NCBI GenBank assembly: GCA_947454715.1
Contig: CANGMZ010000001.1
Coordinates: forward strand, 1 to 64,000
Direction of reading: 5' to 3'
Source: Chitinophagaceae bacterium
GTDB taxonomy: Bacteria > Bacteroidota > Bacteroidia > Chitinophagales > Chitinophagaceae
Length of the DNA stretch: 64,000 bases
A model generated the notes under the pieces. The model worked only from the letters and a program-made list of their open reading frames with translations. It was not told where the DNA came from and did not search any database. The position numbers and the translations under genes were made by a program. Position 1 is the first letter of the stretch; each line of letters begins with the position of its first letter. Below, piece by piece: positions 9,672 through 19,642 of the stretch.

Positions 9672-10097
9672 TTACTTGGTTATATTACCTTCAACCATAG
9701 CTCCAAACACATCGTCGTAGGCTTCCCAAAGTTCTATTTTGGTGCCTTCAGGGTCTACTATGTGCGCAAACTTGCCATATTCGTATTCTTGTAGCGCTCC
9801 TATTTGTTCTATTCCCTCTTTTTTGAGTTCCTCAAGCAGCCATACAAGGTTTGCTACTCTTAGGTTAATCATTACCTCCTTGTTACTGGGTGCAAAATGG
9901 GTAGTGTCTTTAGCAAATGTACTCCAGACGGAGTAGGTTTTCTTATTTGGTTCATCTGTGCTGCGGCTCTCGAAAGAGGTGCCGTACTGGTCTATATTAA
10001 AACCAAGATGCTGTGCATACCAGTTACGGATACTTTCGGGGTCATCGCATTTTATGAAGATGCCCCCAAGCCCTATTACTCTTTTAGGTGTATTCAT
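9672..10097 (-). CDS. VOC/glyoxalase family protein
   Basis: GGIFIKCDDPESIRNWYAQHLGFNID...HIVDPEGTKIELWEA. Confidence 0.9.
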   Translation of the reverse strand: MNTPKRVIGLGGIFIKCDDPESIRNWYAQHLGFNIDQYGTSFESRSTDEPNKKTYSVWSTFAKDTTHFAPSNKEVMINLRVANLVWLLEELKKEGIEQIGALQEYEYGKFAHIVDPEGTKIELWEAYDDVFGAMVEGNITK

Positions 10098-10126
10098 TTA
10101 TATATGTTATAAATATAACTACAAAA

Positions 10127-10145
10127 GCCCCGAATGTTTCGGGGC
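10127..10145 (-). terminator. Intrinsic terminator for 10177..10554
   Basis: gccccgaa tgt ttcggggc with T tail on the minus strand. Confidence 0.75.
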
Positions 10146-10176
10146 ACTTGTAATTATATCAATTGCTGGTTAATGC

Positions 10177-10554
10177 TTAGAATGTAGCAGCGAACGCTAA
10201 CAGCTTCGTGTGTATTGGAGCACGGTTGGTTGCAAGGTCTGTTTTCATTGCCCAAATTTGCTGGTACAAAGCATATTGGTTCTGCATAACAGTAGTATAA
10301 GACGATGCTACAGCCGGAGTTGCCGCACTTGCGATGTTTGATTTGGTAGTACCCAACTCTGTCATCATCATTGTGTGTATTTCATTCCAGGTAGTCTGAG
10401 CCATTGTCATATTGCCTGCAGCCAAGTAAGTATCCATCAAGTTAACTTTTGCTGTAAAGTCAGTAACGGTTACAACTGCCTGAGCATTAGCCTTCTGGAA
10501 AGGAACAGCACAAGTAGCGGTGAGCAGACAGCATGCAAATAGTATACGTTTCAT
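10177..10554 (-). CDS. Small secreted hypothetical protein
   Basis: Signal peptide (MKRILFACCLLTATCAVPFQKANAQA), flanked by a terminator. Confidence 0.65.
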   Translation of the reverse strand: MKRILFACCLLTATCAVPFQKANAQAVVTVTDFTAKVNLMDTYLAAGNMTMAQTTWNEIHTMMMTELGTTKSNIASAATPAVASSYTTVMQNQYALYQQIWAMKTDLATNRAPIHTKLLAFAATF

Positions 10555-10600
10555 TGCTTTATTTTTTTAAATGTTATACAATTATACGAATAAAAAATGA

Positions 10601-12511
10601 TTATTCATTATCTAAGACAGCTGCACCCCCCCTATATAGTTGGGTAGAATACCGTAAAGATGGAGAAATAATTATTTTTCCTAAGCCAAGCTCAGGCCAT
10701 TTTGTATCTACGGCAGTTATTGTTGCCGGGTCTGCGGCAATGATATTGGGCCATGGGCGGTCGAAATTGTCGAATTTCTTGGTCTTTCGTGTGCCATCCA
10801 GCCCCAGTATGTTTCTATTTTTGCCTGCAAAGAAATTATCGCGTCGTGGATCCAGATTGTTACAGAAACGCCACAGTACATCAGCAATATCATCAGCATT
10901 CACAGTATGCTCTACATATAATATCATTTTAATGCCCTCTATTTCAGGCATTGCACACAATGCATCATGTACTTCTTTTACGTGCCCGGGTCTGTTTTTA
11001 TTCACAGCTACAAACAAAACCGGAAGGTCGAGCGTACGGGCAAGGTTTTCATTGATACTGGTTATCTCAGGCAGTGCGGCCATTATCTTTGCTCTCGAAA
11101 ACGCAGCATTGAGTTTGTATGGCAACAACGGCTCGGTGGTTTCTTCGTCCCATTTGCGGGTGCCATCAATACACATTTTGCCGCCAAAACCTAGTTTAGA
11201 GCAACTGTGATCAAGTACATCCATTGGTCCCTGGCTGAAATAAACATCAGTAACAGGGTTAATATTGTTGAATACGTACTGCGCAAGTTGCTTGTAATCA
11301 TCAATTTTTACATTGCCATCTGCCAATACCAGAATTTTATTGAACATCATTTGTCCGGCACCCCACATTGCATTCATCACCTTCTGCCCCTGTCCGGCAT
11401 ACTCTTTATTGATAGTAGCAATTACCAAATTATGAAATACTCCTTCCACAGGCATGTGCATATCGGTAATCTCAGGTACCATGGTCATCTTTATTGGTGC
11501 TAAGAATATGCGTTCAGTAGCCTTGCCTATCCATGCATCTTCCTGAGGTGGGATACCCACAATTGTAGCCGGATATACCGCATCCTTACGGTGTGTTATG
11601 GCTGTAACATGAAAACGAGGATACCAGTCAGGCAATGAATAATAACCTGTATGATCTCCGAAAGGCCCTTCCCATATCAATTCCTCATCTGTATCTACAT
11701 ATCCTTCAATGATGAAGTCAGCATCAGCCGGCACTTCAATATCCGGCTGTGTAATACAACGCACCAATTCTACCTTCTTTTTACGAAGGAAACCAGCCAG
11801 CATATATTCATCTACGTTTTCAGGAAGCGGAGCCGTTGCGGCATAAGTATATACGGGGTCGCCACCTAGTGCAACTGCCACCGGCATACGTTTGCCCAAT
11901 TTCTTATATTCGTTGTAGTGACGGGCAGATACCTTGTGCTTGTGCCAGTGCATGCCGGTCATATCTTTTTCAAAGACCTGCATACGGTACATGCCTATGT
12001 TGCGGATGCCATTGTTGGGATCCTTGGTATGTATGGCAGGTAGTGTTATGAATGGTCCGCCATCTTCCGGCCAACACTTTAAGATAGGTATTTTGCTGAG
12101 GTCGGGTTTGTCCATCATCACTTCCTGACAAGCGCCGCGACCTTTCACGACTTTTGGCATCCATGAGGCAAACTTGCTTAATTGTGGCAACATAGCCAGT
12201 TTTTCTAAGATGCCGTTCTTTGGAGTAGAAAGCGATTTAAAAAGGTCCTCAATTTCGTGCATAGAATCGTCAAGGTGATTAACACCCAAGGCGATACACA
12301 TGCGTCTGTCGCTACCCATACTGTTAATCAGTAAAGGGAAATCGGTACCGGTATTTTCAAATAATAATGCTTTATTTCTATCGGGGGTTTTAGAAATGCG
12401 GTCTGTTATTTCCGCAATTTCCAATTCGGGGTTTACATAAGTTTTTATTCTTACCAGTTCCCCTGCCTGCTCTAATTTGTCTATGAATGCTCTCAGTGAT
12501 TTGTAAGCCAT
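10601..12511 (-). CDS. UbiD-family (de)carboxylase
   Basis: 636 aa; MAYKSLRAFIDKLEQAGELVRI...EGPFGDHTGYYS...YPATIVGIPPQEDAWIGKATERI. Confidence 0.95.
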   Translation of the reverse strand: MAYKSLRAFIDKLEQAGELVRIKTYVNPELEIAEITDRISKTPDRNKALLFENTGTDFPLLINSMGSDRRMCIALGVNHLDDSMHEIEDLFKSLSTPKNGILEKLAMLPQLSKFASWMPKVVKGRGACQEVMMDKPDLSKIPILKCWPEDGGPFITLPAIHTKDPNNGIRNIGMYRMQVFEKDMTGMHWHKHKVSARHYNEYKKLGKRMPVAVALGGDPVYTYAATAPLPENVDEYMLAGFLRKKKVELVRCITQPDIEVPADADFIIEGYVDTDEELIWEGPFGDHTGYYSLPDWYPRFHVTAITHRKDAVYPATIVGIPPQEDAWIGKATERIFLAPIKMTMVPEITDMHMPVEGVFHNLVIATINKEYAGQGQKVMNAMWGAGQMMFNKILVLADGNVKIDDYKQLAQYVFNNINPVTDVYFSQGPMDVLDHSCSKLGFGGKMCIDGTRKWDEETTEPLLPYKLNAAFSRAKIMAALPEITSINENLARTLDLPVLFVAVNKNRPGHVKEVHDALCAMPEIEGIKMILYVEHTVNADDIADVLWRFCNNLDPRRDNFFAGKNRNILGLDGTRKTKKFDNFDRPWPNIIAADPATITAVDTKWPELGLGKIIISPSLRYSTQLYRGGAAVLDNE

Positions 12512-12515
12512 GGCA

Positions 12516-12523
12516 CAAAGTTA
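12516..12523 (-). promoter_or_regulatory. -7 element (TAnnTTTG) for the UbiD-family gene
   Basis: TAACTTTG on minus strand, 4 nt before ATG (12511). Confidence 0.6.
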
Positions 12524-12615
12524 ATAACATAAACACAGAGGTATGTGTTACAGCTTATTATACTTTACTGACTTGCTATTAAGAAAAGCTATAAAGGAAT
12601 GCCGCCAAACAAAAA

Positions 12616-12641
12616 CATCCCGAAACTTTCGCTTCGGGATG
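12616..12641 (-). terminator. Intrinsic terminator for the MoxR gene
   Basis: catcccgaa / ttcgggatg stem followed by poly-T on the minus strand. Confidence 0.8.
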
Positions 12642-12662
12642 CAGTTATCAATTTGTTTATTA

Positions 12663-13667
12663 TCAAGGTACTTCTACCACATTGAGAATTTCGTTGAGAA
12701 TCATTTCGCTGGTGATATTCTCTGCTTCAGCCTCATACGTAAGGCCAATACGGTGGCGCATTACATCATGGCAAATTGCCCGCACATCTTCAGGTATCAC
12801 ATATCCTCTGCGTTTTATGAAGGCATAAGCTTTTGCTGCCAATGCTAGATTAATGCTGGCGCGCGGAGAACCACCATAGTTGATATATGGCTTCAGTTTA
12901 CCCAGTTTATACTCTTCAGGAAAACGGGTAGCAAATACTATGTCCAATATATATTGTTCAATTTTTTCATCCATATATACTTCACGCACCAGTTTGCGGG
13001 CTTTCAGTATATCGTTGGTAGTTACAACCGGGTTTATTTTTGGCATACCACCCGGGTTAATATTAGACCTGATAATCAGTCTTTCTTCTTCCTTCTTTGG
13101 GTAAGTGATGACTATTTTCAGCATAAATCTGTCTACCTGTGCTTCAGGAAGTTCATAAGTTCCTTCCTGTTCTATAGGGTTTTGAGTAGCCAATACCAAG
13201 AACGGTTCTTCAAGTGGGTAGGTATGGTCGCTAATGGTCACCTGGCGCTCCTGCATGGCTTCGAGCAATGCGCTCTGTACCTTGGCAGGGGCACGGTTTA
13301 TTTCATCGGCAAGAATAAAATTGGCGAAAATAGGTCCTTTGCGCACCGCAAATTTATGCTCCTGCGGATTATAGACCATTGTGCCCAGCACATCTGCAGG
13401 AAGCAAATCGGGTGTAAACTGTATACGGGCAAACTGTGCCTGAATAGCAGATGCCAATGATTTGATTGCGAGCGTTTTCGCTAGTCCGGGTACGCCTTCA
13501 AGCAATACATGACCATTAGCGAGTAAGCCTATCATCAGGCGCTCCACCATTACTTTCTGACCTACCACGGCCTTGTTAAGTTCCATATTCAGCAAGTCAA
13601 TAAATGCGCTTTGCTGATGTATGCGTTCATTTAACTCTCTGATGTCTACTGAAGATGATGTATCCAT
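12663..13667 (-). CDS. MoxR-family AAA ATPase
   Basis: GHVLLEGVPGLAKTLAIKSLA Walker A; FILADEINRAPAKVQSALLEAMQERQVT Walker B. Confidence 0.96.
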   Translation of the reverse strand: MDTSSSVDIRELNERIHQQSAFIDLLNMELNKAVVGQKVMVERLMIGLLANGHVLLEGVPGLAKTLAIKSLASAIQAQFARIQFTPDLLPADVLGTMVYNPQEHKFAVRKGPIFANFILADEINRAPAKVQSALLEAMQERQVTISDHTYPLEEPFLVLATQNPIEQEGTYELPEAQVDRFMLKIVITYPKKEEERLIIRSNINPGGMPKINPVVTTNDILKARKLVREVYMDEKIEQYILDIVFATRFPEEYKLGKLKPYINYGGSPRASINLALAAKAYAFIKRRGYVIPEDVRAICHDVMRHRIGLTYEAEAENITSEMILNEILNVVEVP

Positions 13668-13871
13668 AGTATTTTCAAAATTCTGAAACCAAAAATAGAA
13701 AAGGTGATTTTCTTTAAAAACAGCTGTACTGGATTTTAACTTTTTTTAAAAATCATATACTGCCGGTCTCCCCGGCAATAATAGGGTATTAAACAGTAAA
13801 TTTGCCATTTACCGGTTATATATCTTATCACAGATATAAAGATGTGCCGGTGTTAACATAAAATAAGATCA

Positions 13872-14213
13872 ATGGAAAGTTTTGATATACGGTGGGTAAA
13901 TACACAAATGATGCTCAGAGAACGCTTCGGTAAGCTGCCCGATATGGAGAGCATACTGTTTCTGATAGGGCTCAACGAACTGAATGCACCTTTGGAAACA
14001 AAATTCAGCAAGGAGCAGAAACAAGACCTTATGCATATTGCGGTGTGTACTTTATTGGCTCAGGTGGGGTATTACGAACCCGCAGGAAGAGATGAAGAAG
14101 GGTGGCCACATTTCCATGAGTTGCAGCGGCCTGATATCGGCGATTTACCGCAGCAGGAGATAGTGCTCAAGGAATGTATAATGATGTATTTCGATAAAGA
14201 GAAACTTGTATAA
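13872..14213 (+). CDS. Conserved hypothetical protein (113 aa)
   Basis: Intact ORF followed by a strong terminator. Confidence 0.7.
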   Translation: MESFDIRWVNTQMMLRERFGKLPDMESILFLIGLNELNAPLETKFSKEQKQDLMHIAVCTLLAQVGYYEPAGRDEEGWPHFHELQRPDIGDLPQQEIVLKECIMMYFDKEKLV

Positions 14214-14251
14214 ACAGAAACCCCGGAGTTGATGCTCCGGGGTTTCTGTTT
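14212..14251. terminator. Bidirectional terminator
   Basis: 17-bp perfect stem aaacagaaaccccggag ttgatg ctccggggtttctgttt between convergent genes. Confidence 0.9.
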
Positions 14252-14272
14252 AGTATTATTTCTGATAAACTT

Positions 14273-16963
14273 TTATCTGATTAGTGTTACTTCACCTTTA
14301 TACATTTTCTGGTTACCATCTGGTTTGGCAACAATAATCTGGTAGTAATACACACCCATATCTTGTTTTACGCCATTGTAAGTGCCGTCCCATCCTTTTT
14401 TGCCATCATTGGTGTTGTTGTTTTCAAACACTTTTTCTCCCCAACGATTAAATACTTCAAACAGAACTATCTTTTGGTATCTCAGGTTCAGTATTCTGAA
14501 TACATCATTAAGCCCGTCGCCGTTTGGAGTGAAGGCAGTAGGTATAACTTCTGAAGATCCATTATTGACCAATATAGTTACACTTGCTGAGTCACGGCAA
14601 CCCCACTGGTTCATAGCATAAGCTACAAAGGTGGTAGAGTCGGTAAGTGTTGCTATCGGGTTGTTGATGTTTGAATTGTCAAGTGAACCGTTACTTGGTG
14701 TCCACCAGAAAATCAGCGGATAAGGAGTAAGGTTAATAGCATCGAGCTGCACCTGATCTCCGTAATTGACCATCGTATTGGCCGGAGTAACAGTAATATT
14801 AGCCGGTGGTCTTGGAGATAATGTTACGTGATCGGTGCTAACACAGCCTAGTGGCGAAGTTATAGTTATGTTATACAAGAAATCACCTACGATCGGAGAA
14901 CTGAATGTAGGGGTAAGGGTTGTAGCATTTGCCAAATATGTAGTTGGTGTCCAAACTAATGTATAGCTGGAACCCGGATTTGTAGCAACAACATCCAACA
15001 AAATAGAATCGCCGATGCAGAATGCGGTGTCGCCTGTGCGTATATCCACATTGGGTGCTTCAATTGTAAAGTTCACCGTGTGTATCATGTCAGGGCAGCC
15101 CGGATAGCTACCTGTAACAGTTAATACGGTTGAAGACGTAATTGTTGCTATAGGGTTAATGATATTCGGGTTGTTGACATAAACAGCCGGTGTCCAATGA
15201 TAGCTGAATTCAGTATCTCCGCTGGCGCGTATTGGAACAATGCCACTAAAGCACATGGTGCTATCCGGATTAAATAAGCTAAAATCATTCGGTAATACAT
15301 GCAACAGGAATGAATCTACTGCGAAGCAATGAGATGATGTTTCTGTGTCTGACACATAGTACATAACATCTCCGGCAACGACGGGTGTTACAATTGGGTC
15401 ATTGGTGGTTGCGCCTGCCAAATAGGTAGCAGGGGACCAAACAGGCTGGTAAGTACCCGGTGATGTAGCATTAACTGTAAGATGCAGCGGTAGTGCAACG
15501 CCAACACAAGTGTTTTTTATCGGTGCGCCTATATCCAGAGAAAACGGATGTACTACTGTAATAATAATGCTATCGGTGGTTGCAGGGCATCCTGTGCCCG
15601 GTAAAACAGCAGAAACCACATAGGTAGTTGTAGCGACAGGTGTAGCCGTTGGAGATACCAATGTGCTGCTATTCAGCGTGCCTGATGGCGCCCAGCTATA
15701 TGACAATGTAGGGTCTCCTGTAGTATTGATAAATACATGCTGACCTTGGCATATTGTGGTATCAGGCGTAATGATATGCACATAGAAACCATCATAAATA
15801 TTCAATATCGCACTATCTATGATGGTTGGTGTACCACCGCAAGAATATGGAGAGAGGATAAATAATTTTACTGTCTTTGGTCCACCTGCAGGAGTGATTA
15901 CTAAAGGGTGTATAAACAGGGTATCTGCTGTGCCCCCTGCCAATATTGTGACACTATCTGCAATGGTGGTGTAGTCTGTTCCGTTTACAGCAGTGCCTCC
16001 TATCACATAGTGTATTACTGTGTTAGTAGTTACAGGGGCAGATGTGTGGAATACGAACTGACCCGGTAAACAGCCTCTGATACAATATTGACCACCTGTA
16101 GCGGTGTCAGTTGAATTTATACCATGAGAGTTAATAGAGAAACCTGTTGATGAAAGACTGCCCGCTTCAATGAATACGCCTGAGTCTAAAACATGGTCAG
16201 TGCCATCTGCAATGCCAATTTTGAGGTGATAAGTATCGCAAGGAACTACATGTGCTACTGCTTGAAGCGTAGTCGTAAGCCCGTCATAAGTAATGGTGGC
16301 ACCCGCACTATTGTTTACATAATAAGTGCAAAATGGAGACCCCGGGCCAATTGCCGTGCAGGTAGATAAAGAACCACCACCTGTTGGGCCACAATTCACG
16401 CTATTGATACAAACCGGAACAGTTGTGCCTGGTACGAGCGCAATATTTGTAGGCGCGCCATAGCCTGGACCGGAAATAAAGAATCCGAATACATCGTTAA
16501 ATGATGAGCATGTATAACTGGTATACTCTTCAGAGCCAAAAACGTAGTTGAATTTTACTGTATCGCCCGCCGGACGAAAATCGAACTCCAGAATACAAGC
16601 GTCAAAAGTTGGTTGACCGGCAAGTGCGGTAAGCTGTGCATCGCCGGGAGCGGAGTTAGATGTAGATGCAAAACCCGATGCCGGACCACCTGCACCGATG
16701 TTCAAGCCCGCAGTTTGTGCTCTGCCCGATGTAAGTACAATGCCGGTATCAAAACTGAGTGACGATGGACCAACAAAAGTACCATTAGCCACTGCGGGGC
16801 AGGTTAGCGTAGGTGCAATAATGACAACACCCGAACCCACTAGCTTGTTGGCAAGCACTGCTGCCGTAACCGAGGGAGTAATAACTATCTGAGCTGATGA
16901 AGATGCGATATTAAAAACAAAAGCAGAGACTAGGATTGCGAAAAAATGTAAAATTCTCTTCAT
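14273..16963 (-). CDS. Secreted choice-of-anchor L / gliding-motility-associated C-terminal domain protein, T9SS cargo
   Basis: FNYVFGSEEYTSYTCSSFNDVFGFFISGPGY anchor-type domain; Ig-like repeats; C-terminal VIPTAFTPNGDGLNDVFRI...MYKGEVTLIR. Confidence 0.9.
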   Translation of the reverse strand: MKRILHFFAILVSAFVFNIASSSAQIVITPSVTAAVLANKLVGSGVVIIAPTLTCPAVANGTFVGPSSLSFDTGIVLTSGRAQTAGLNIGAGGPASGFASTSNSAPGDAQLTALAGQPTFDACILEFDFRPAGDTVKFNYVFGSEEYTSYTCSSFNDVFGFFISGPGYGAPTNIALVPGTTVPVCINSVNCGPTGGGSLSTCTAIGPGSPFCTYYVNNSAGATITYDGLTTTLQAVAHVVPCDTYHLKIGIADGTDHVLDSGVFIEAGSLSSTGFSINSHGINSTDTATGGQYCIRGCLPGQFVFHTSAPVTTNTVIHYVIGGTAVNGTDYTTIADSVTILAGGTADTLFIHPLVITPAGGPKTVKLFILSPYSCGGTPTIIDSAILNIYDGFYVHIITPDTTICQGQHVFINTTGDPTLSYSWAPSGTLNSSTLVSPTATPVATTTYVVSAVLPGTGCPATTDSIIITVVHPFSLDIGAPIKNTCVGVALPLHLTVNATSPGTYQPVWSPATYLAGATTNDPIVTPVVAGDVMYYVSDTETSSHCFAVDSFLLHVLPNDFSLFNPDSTMCFSGIVPIRASGDTEFSYHWTPAVYVNNPNIINPIATITSSTVLTVTGSYPGCPDMIHTVNFTIEAPNVDIRTGDTAFCIGDSILLDVVATNPGSSYTLVWTPTTYLANATTLTPTFSSPIVGDFLYNITITSPLGCVSTDHVTLSPRPPANITVTPANTMVNYGDQVQLDAINLTPYPLIFWWTPSNGSLDNSNINNPIATLTDSTTFVAYAMNQWGCRDSASVTILVNNGSSEVIPTAFTPNGDGLNDVFRILNLRYQKIVLFEVFNRWGEKVFENNNTNDGKKGWDGTYNGVKQDMGVYYYQIIVAKPDGNQKMYKGEVTLIR

Positions 16964-17132
16964 GGTGAACTGAAAATTAACGTTGTATAAACAATAGACG
17001 GGTCTATTAAGCAGAAAGATAGTAACAAATCTCTAAAACGGTTAATTTATCAAGATATTTTTTGATAATATTTCATTTTAATCGATAAATACCTGAAAAT
17101 AGCTGAAAAGGTAATTTTTTGGTGAAAGCACG

Positions 17133-17163
17133 AAAAAGCCGGAACATCAAGCTCCGGCTTTTT
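17133..17163 (-). terminator. Intrinsic terminator for 17182..19443
   Basis: aaaaagccgga / tccggcttttt stem. Confidence 0.8.
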
Positions 17164-17181
17164 ATAATAAATTGTAATTGT

Positions 17182-19443
17182 TTACTTTATAAGTGTGACG
17201 TCTCCTTTATATATTTTTTGTGTGCCGTCTGGTCGGGCTACAATGATCAGGTAGTTATAAACACCTAAGTCTTGCATTACACCATTAAATGTGCCATCCC
17301 ATCCTTTAGATGCATCATTGGTATTGTCATTTTGGTAAACCAGCTGTCCCCAACGGTTATATACTTCAAATGCAACCAACTTTTGATAACGCATATTCAA
17401 TATTCTGAACACATCATTAAGACCATCTCCGTTTGGTGTAAATGCAGTTGGAATAACTTCTGATGTGCCGTTGTCTACAGATATGGTTACTCGTGCTGAA
17501 TCTCTGCAACCCCATTCGTTCATGGCATACACTATATATGTAGTTGTATCAAGTGGGGTAGCAATAGGGTTGTTGATATTCGGGTTGTCGAGTGAGCCAT
17601 CGGCAGGTGTCCAGAAATAGAATAAAGGATAAGGAGTAGTGTTGATAGCGTCAAGTTGCACTTGCTGTCCCAGACCAATAGTTGTATTTCCCGGTGTAAT
17701 ATTGATGGTTGCAAGTGGCATAACATGGACTACACCCGTTGCAGTGCCGGCGCAGCCTATACTATTTGTTGCAGTTACTGTAATTGCATAATCGCCGATG
17801 GTATTCTGATAAAAAATAGGTTGCGTCAAAGTAGGGTCATTGAAATCGCCTGCGGGTCCCCACAGGTAAGTGGCAGATGGGTCTACAGGAGTAGTATTTG
17901 CATTTATAGGTGCATATTGCCCTACACAAAGCATGGTGTCTCTGATCATCACATCGAGATGAGTAATAGTTACTGTCACCTGATCAGAAACCGGAGGGCA
18001 GCCCAAAAGCGTATAAACTCCGGTAAGTGTGTATGTTGTTGTGACAGTAGGCGTAGCACTTGTAGTCAAAGATGTGCTGCCGGAGGTCAGTGTTGCAGTT
18101 GGTGTCCATTGGTAACTGAGCAGAGGATTACCTACTGCATTGATATTCAGACTTTGTCCCAAACAGATAGCGGTATCAGGGGTAGTTATTTGAACAGTTG
18201 GTGAATCTACTATCAATACTGTTGCACTATCTAATATATCTACAGTTGTAGAGCAACTATGTGTTGCTAAAATATAAAGAGTGACAGTTTTTGTGCCGCC
18301 TGCAGGTACAGTAAGCCCTTGTATGGCTACTGTTGCGGAGGTACTACCCGGAGGTATAATCACACTATCGGGTATGTGGGTGTAGTCATAGCCATTTACT
18401 GCAGTTCCGCCTATTACATAGTGTATTATTTGAGGTGTAGTAGTTGGTGCAGATAGATTAAATGTAAAATCGCCGGGGTAACAGCCTCTTATGCAGAATG
18501 GACCACCAAAAGATGTATCAGCAGGGTTACTGCTCACTGGAGCAATACTAGTATTAACAGAGCTAAGTGTATGCGCCTCAAGGAATACACCTGAATCCCA
18601 AATATCATCAGTAGCATCTGCAATACCTATTTTAAGGTGATACGTGTCGCAGGGTGTTACTGCTGCAATAGCAGTAAGCGTAGAGGTTAAACCATCGTAA
18701 GTGATAGTAGTGCCTGTAAGATTATTGACGTAGTAAGAACAAAACGGAGAGCCGGGGCCTATAGCTGTGCAGGTAGATAGTGTTCCTGTTCCTGTTCCCG
18801 GTCCGCAGTTCACGCTATTGATACAAACAGGGATTGTAGTGCCGGGAACAAGTGCAATATTAGTAGGACTAGTAAAGCCCGGACCTGAAATGATAAAACC
18901 GAATACATCATTAAATCCGGTGCAGGTGAAGCCATTATACTCTTCAGAACCGAATACATAATTAAACTTAATCGTGTCTCCTGCCGGTCTGAAATCAAAC
19001 TCCAATACACAGGCATCATAAGTAGTAGCTCCTGACAGCAGGTCTAATGAAGGGTCTCCGGGGGTGCCATTTCCGGTGCTGGCAAAAGAGCTTGCAGGGC
19101 CGCCCGCACCTATCGCAGTCCCTGCGGTAGCTGCCTGACCCGATGTAAGTACTATCCCACTATTAAAACCTAAGGTGGACACACCGGAAAATATACCTTG
19201 AGCGTTGTCAGGGCAGGTAAGAACAGGGTTCAATACCAATACGCCCGCACCGGTTAGTTGGGAGGCCAGCATACTTGCTGTTGCTCCTGGTGCAATTGTT
19301 AGCTGTGCCGAAGATCGACCAGCGAATGCGAATACCATAACGAATAGGGACGCTATAAAGGGTAAATATCGCTTCATATAAATAATAAGAGTAAAATTAT
19401 TAATTATTTGTAATAGTCTATAAAACAGCAGGCTATTAATCAA
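17182..19443 (-). CDS. Secreted choice-of-anchor L / gliding-motility-associated C-terminal domain protein, tandem paralog
   Basis: Same architecture as 14273..16963; likely start at the internal MKRYLPFIASLF signal peptide (minus-strand ATG near 19377). Confidence 0.9.
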   Translation of the reverse strand: MINSLLFYRLLQIINNFTLIIYMKRYLPFIASLFVMVFAFAGRSSAQLTIAPGATASMLASQLTGAGVLVLNPVLTCPDNAQGIFSGVSTLGFNSGIVLTSGQAATAGTAIGAGGPASSFASTGNGTPGDPSLDLLSGATTYDACVLEFDFRPAGDTIKFNYVFGSEEYNGFTCTGFNDVFGFIISGPGFTSPTNIALVPGTTIPVCINSVNCGPGTGTGTLSTCTAIGPGSPFCSYYVNNLTGTTITYDGLTSTLTAIAAVTPCDTYHLKIGIADATDDIWDSGVFLEAHTLSSVNTSIAPVSSNPADTSFGGPFCIRGCYPGDFTFNLSAPTTTPQIIHYVIGGTAVNGYDYTHIPDSVIIPPGSTSATVAIQGLTVPAGGTKTVTLYILATHSCSTTVDILDSATVLIVDSPTVQITTPDTAICLGQSLNINAVGNPLLSYQWTPTATLTSGSTSLTTSATPTVTTTYTLTGVYTLLGCPPVSDQVTVTITHLDVMIRDTMLCVGQYAPINANTTPVDPSATYLWGPAGDFNDPTLTQPIFYQNTIGDYAITVTATNSIGCAGTATGVVHVMPLATINITPGNTTIGLGQQVQLDAINTTPYPLFYFWTPADGSLDNPNINNPIATPLDTTTYIVYAMNEWGCRDSARVTISVDNGTSEVIPTAFTPNGDGLNDVFRILNMRYQKLVAFEVYNRWGQLVYQNDNTNDASKGWDGTFNGVMQDLGVYNYLIIVARPDGTQKIYKGDVTLIK

Positions 19444-19642
19444 CGTTAAAGATATAAATAAAAATAGATTGTTTGTATTTTTTGATGTTTTTTATTGCAT
19501 GTGCATTTTTTTGAATGCTTTTCCTGCTATTGAAGACATCTGGTAGGTTGATAATAGTTGGGTATGGTCATGCTTTAACAAAATATTATTGAAGTCTGGT
19601 GTGAAATAGCCCGTTTTTTGTATCTCTGTAAAAAACACTTTC

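Noticed and set aside
10533-11210. 225-aa plus-strand ORF over the UbiD-family gene
   Set aside because: Antisense to a well-conserved UbiD-family CDS; composition not protein-like
17656-18204. 182-aa plus-strand ORF opposite the second adhesin
   Set aside because: Cys/Ser-rich antisense shadow of repetitive Thr/Val coding sequence
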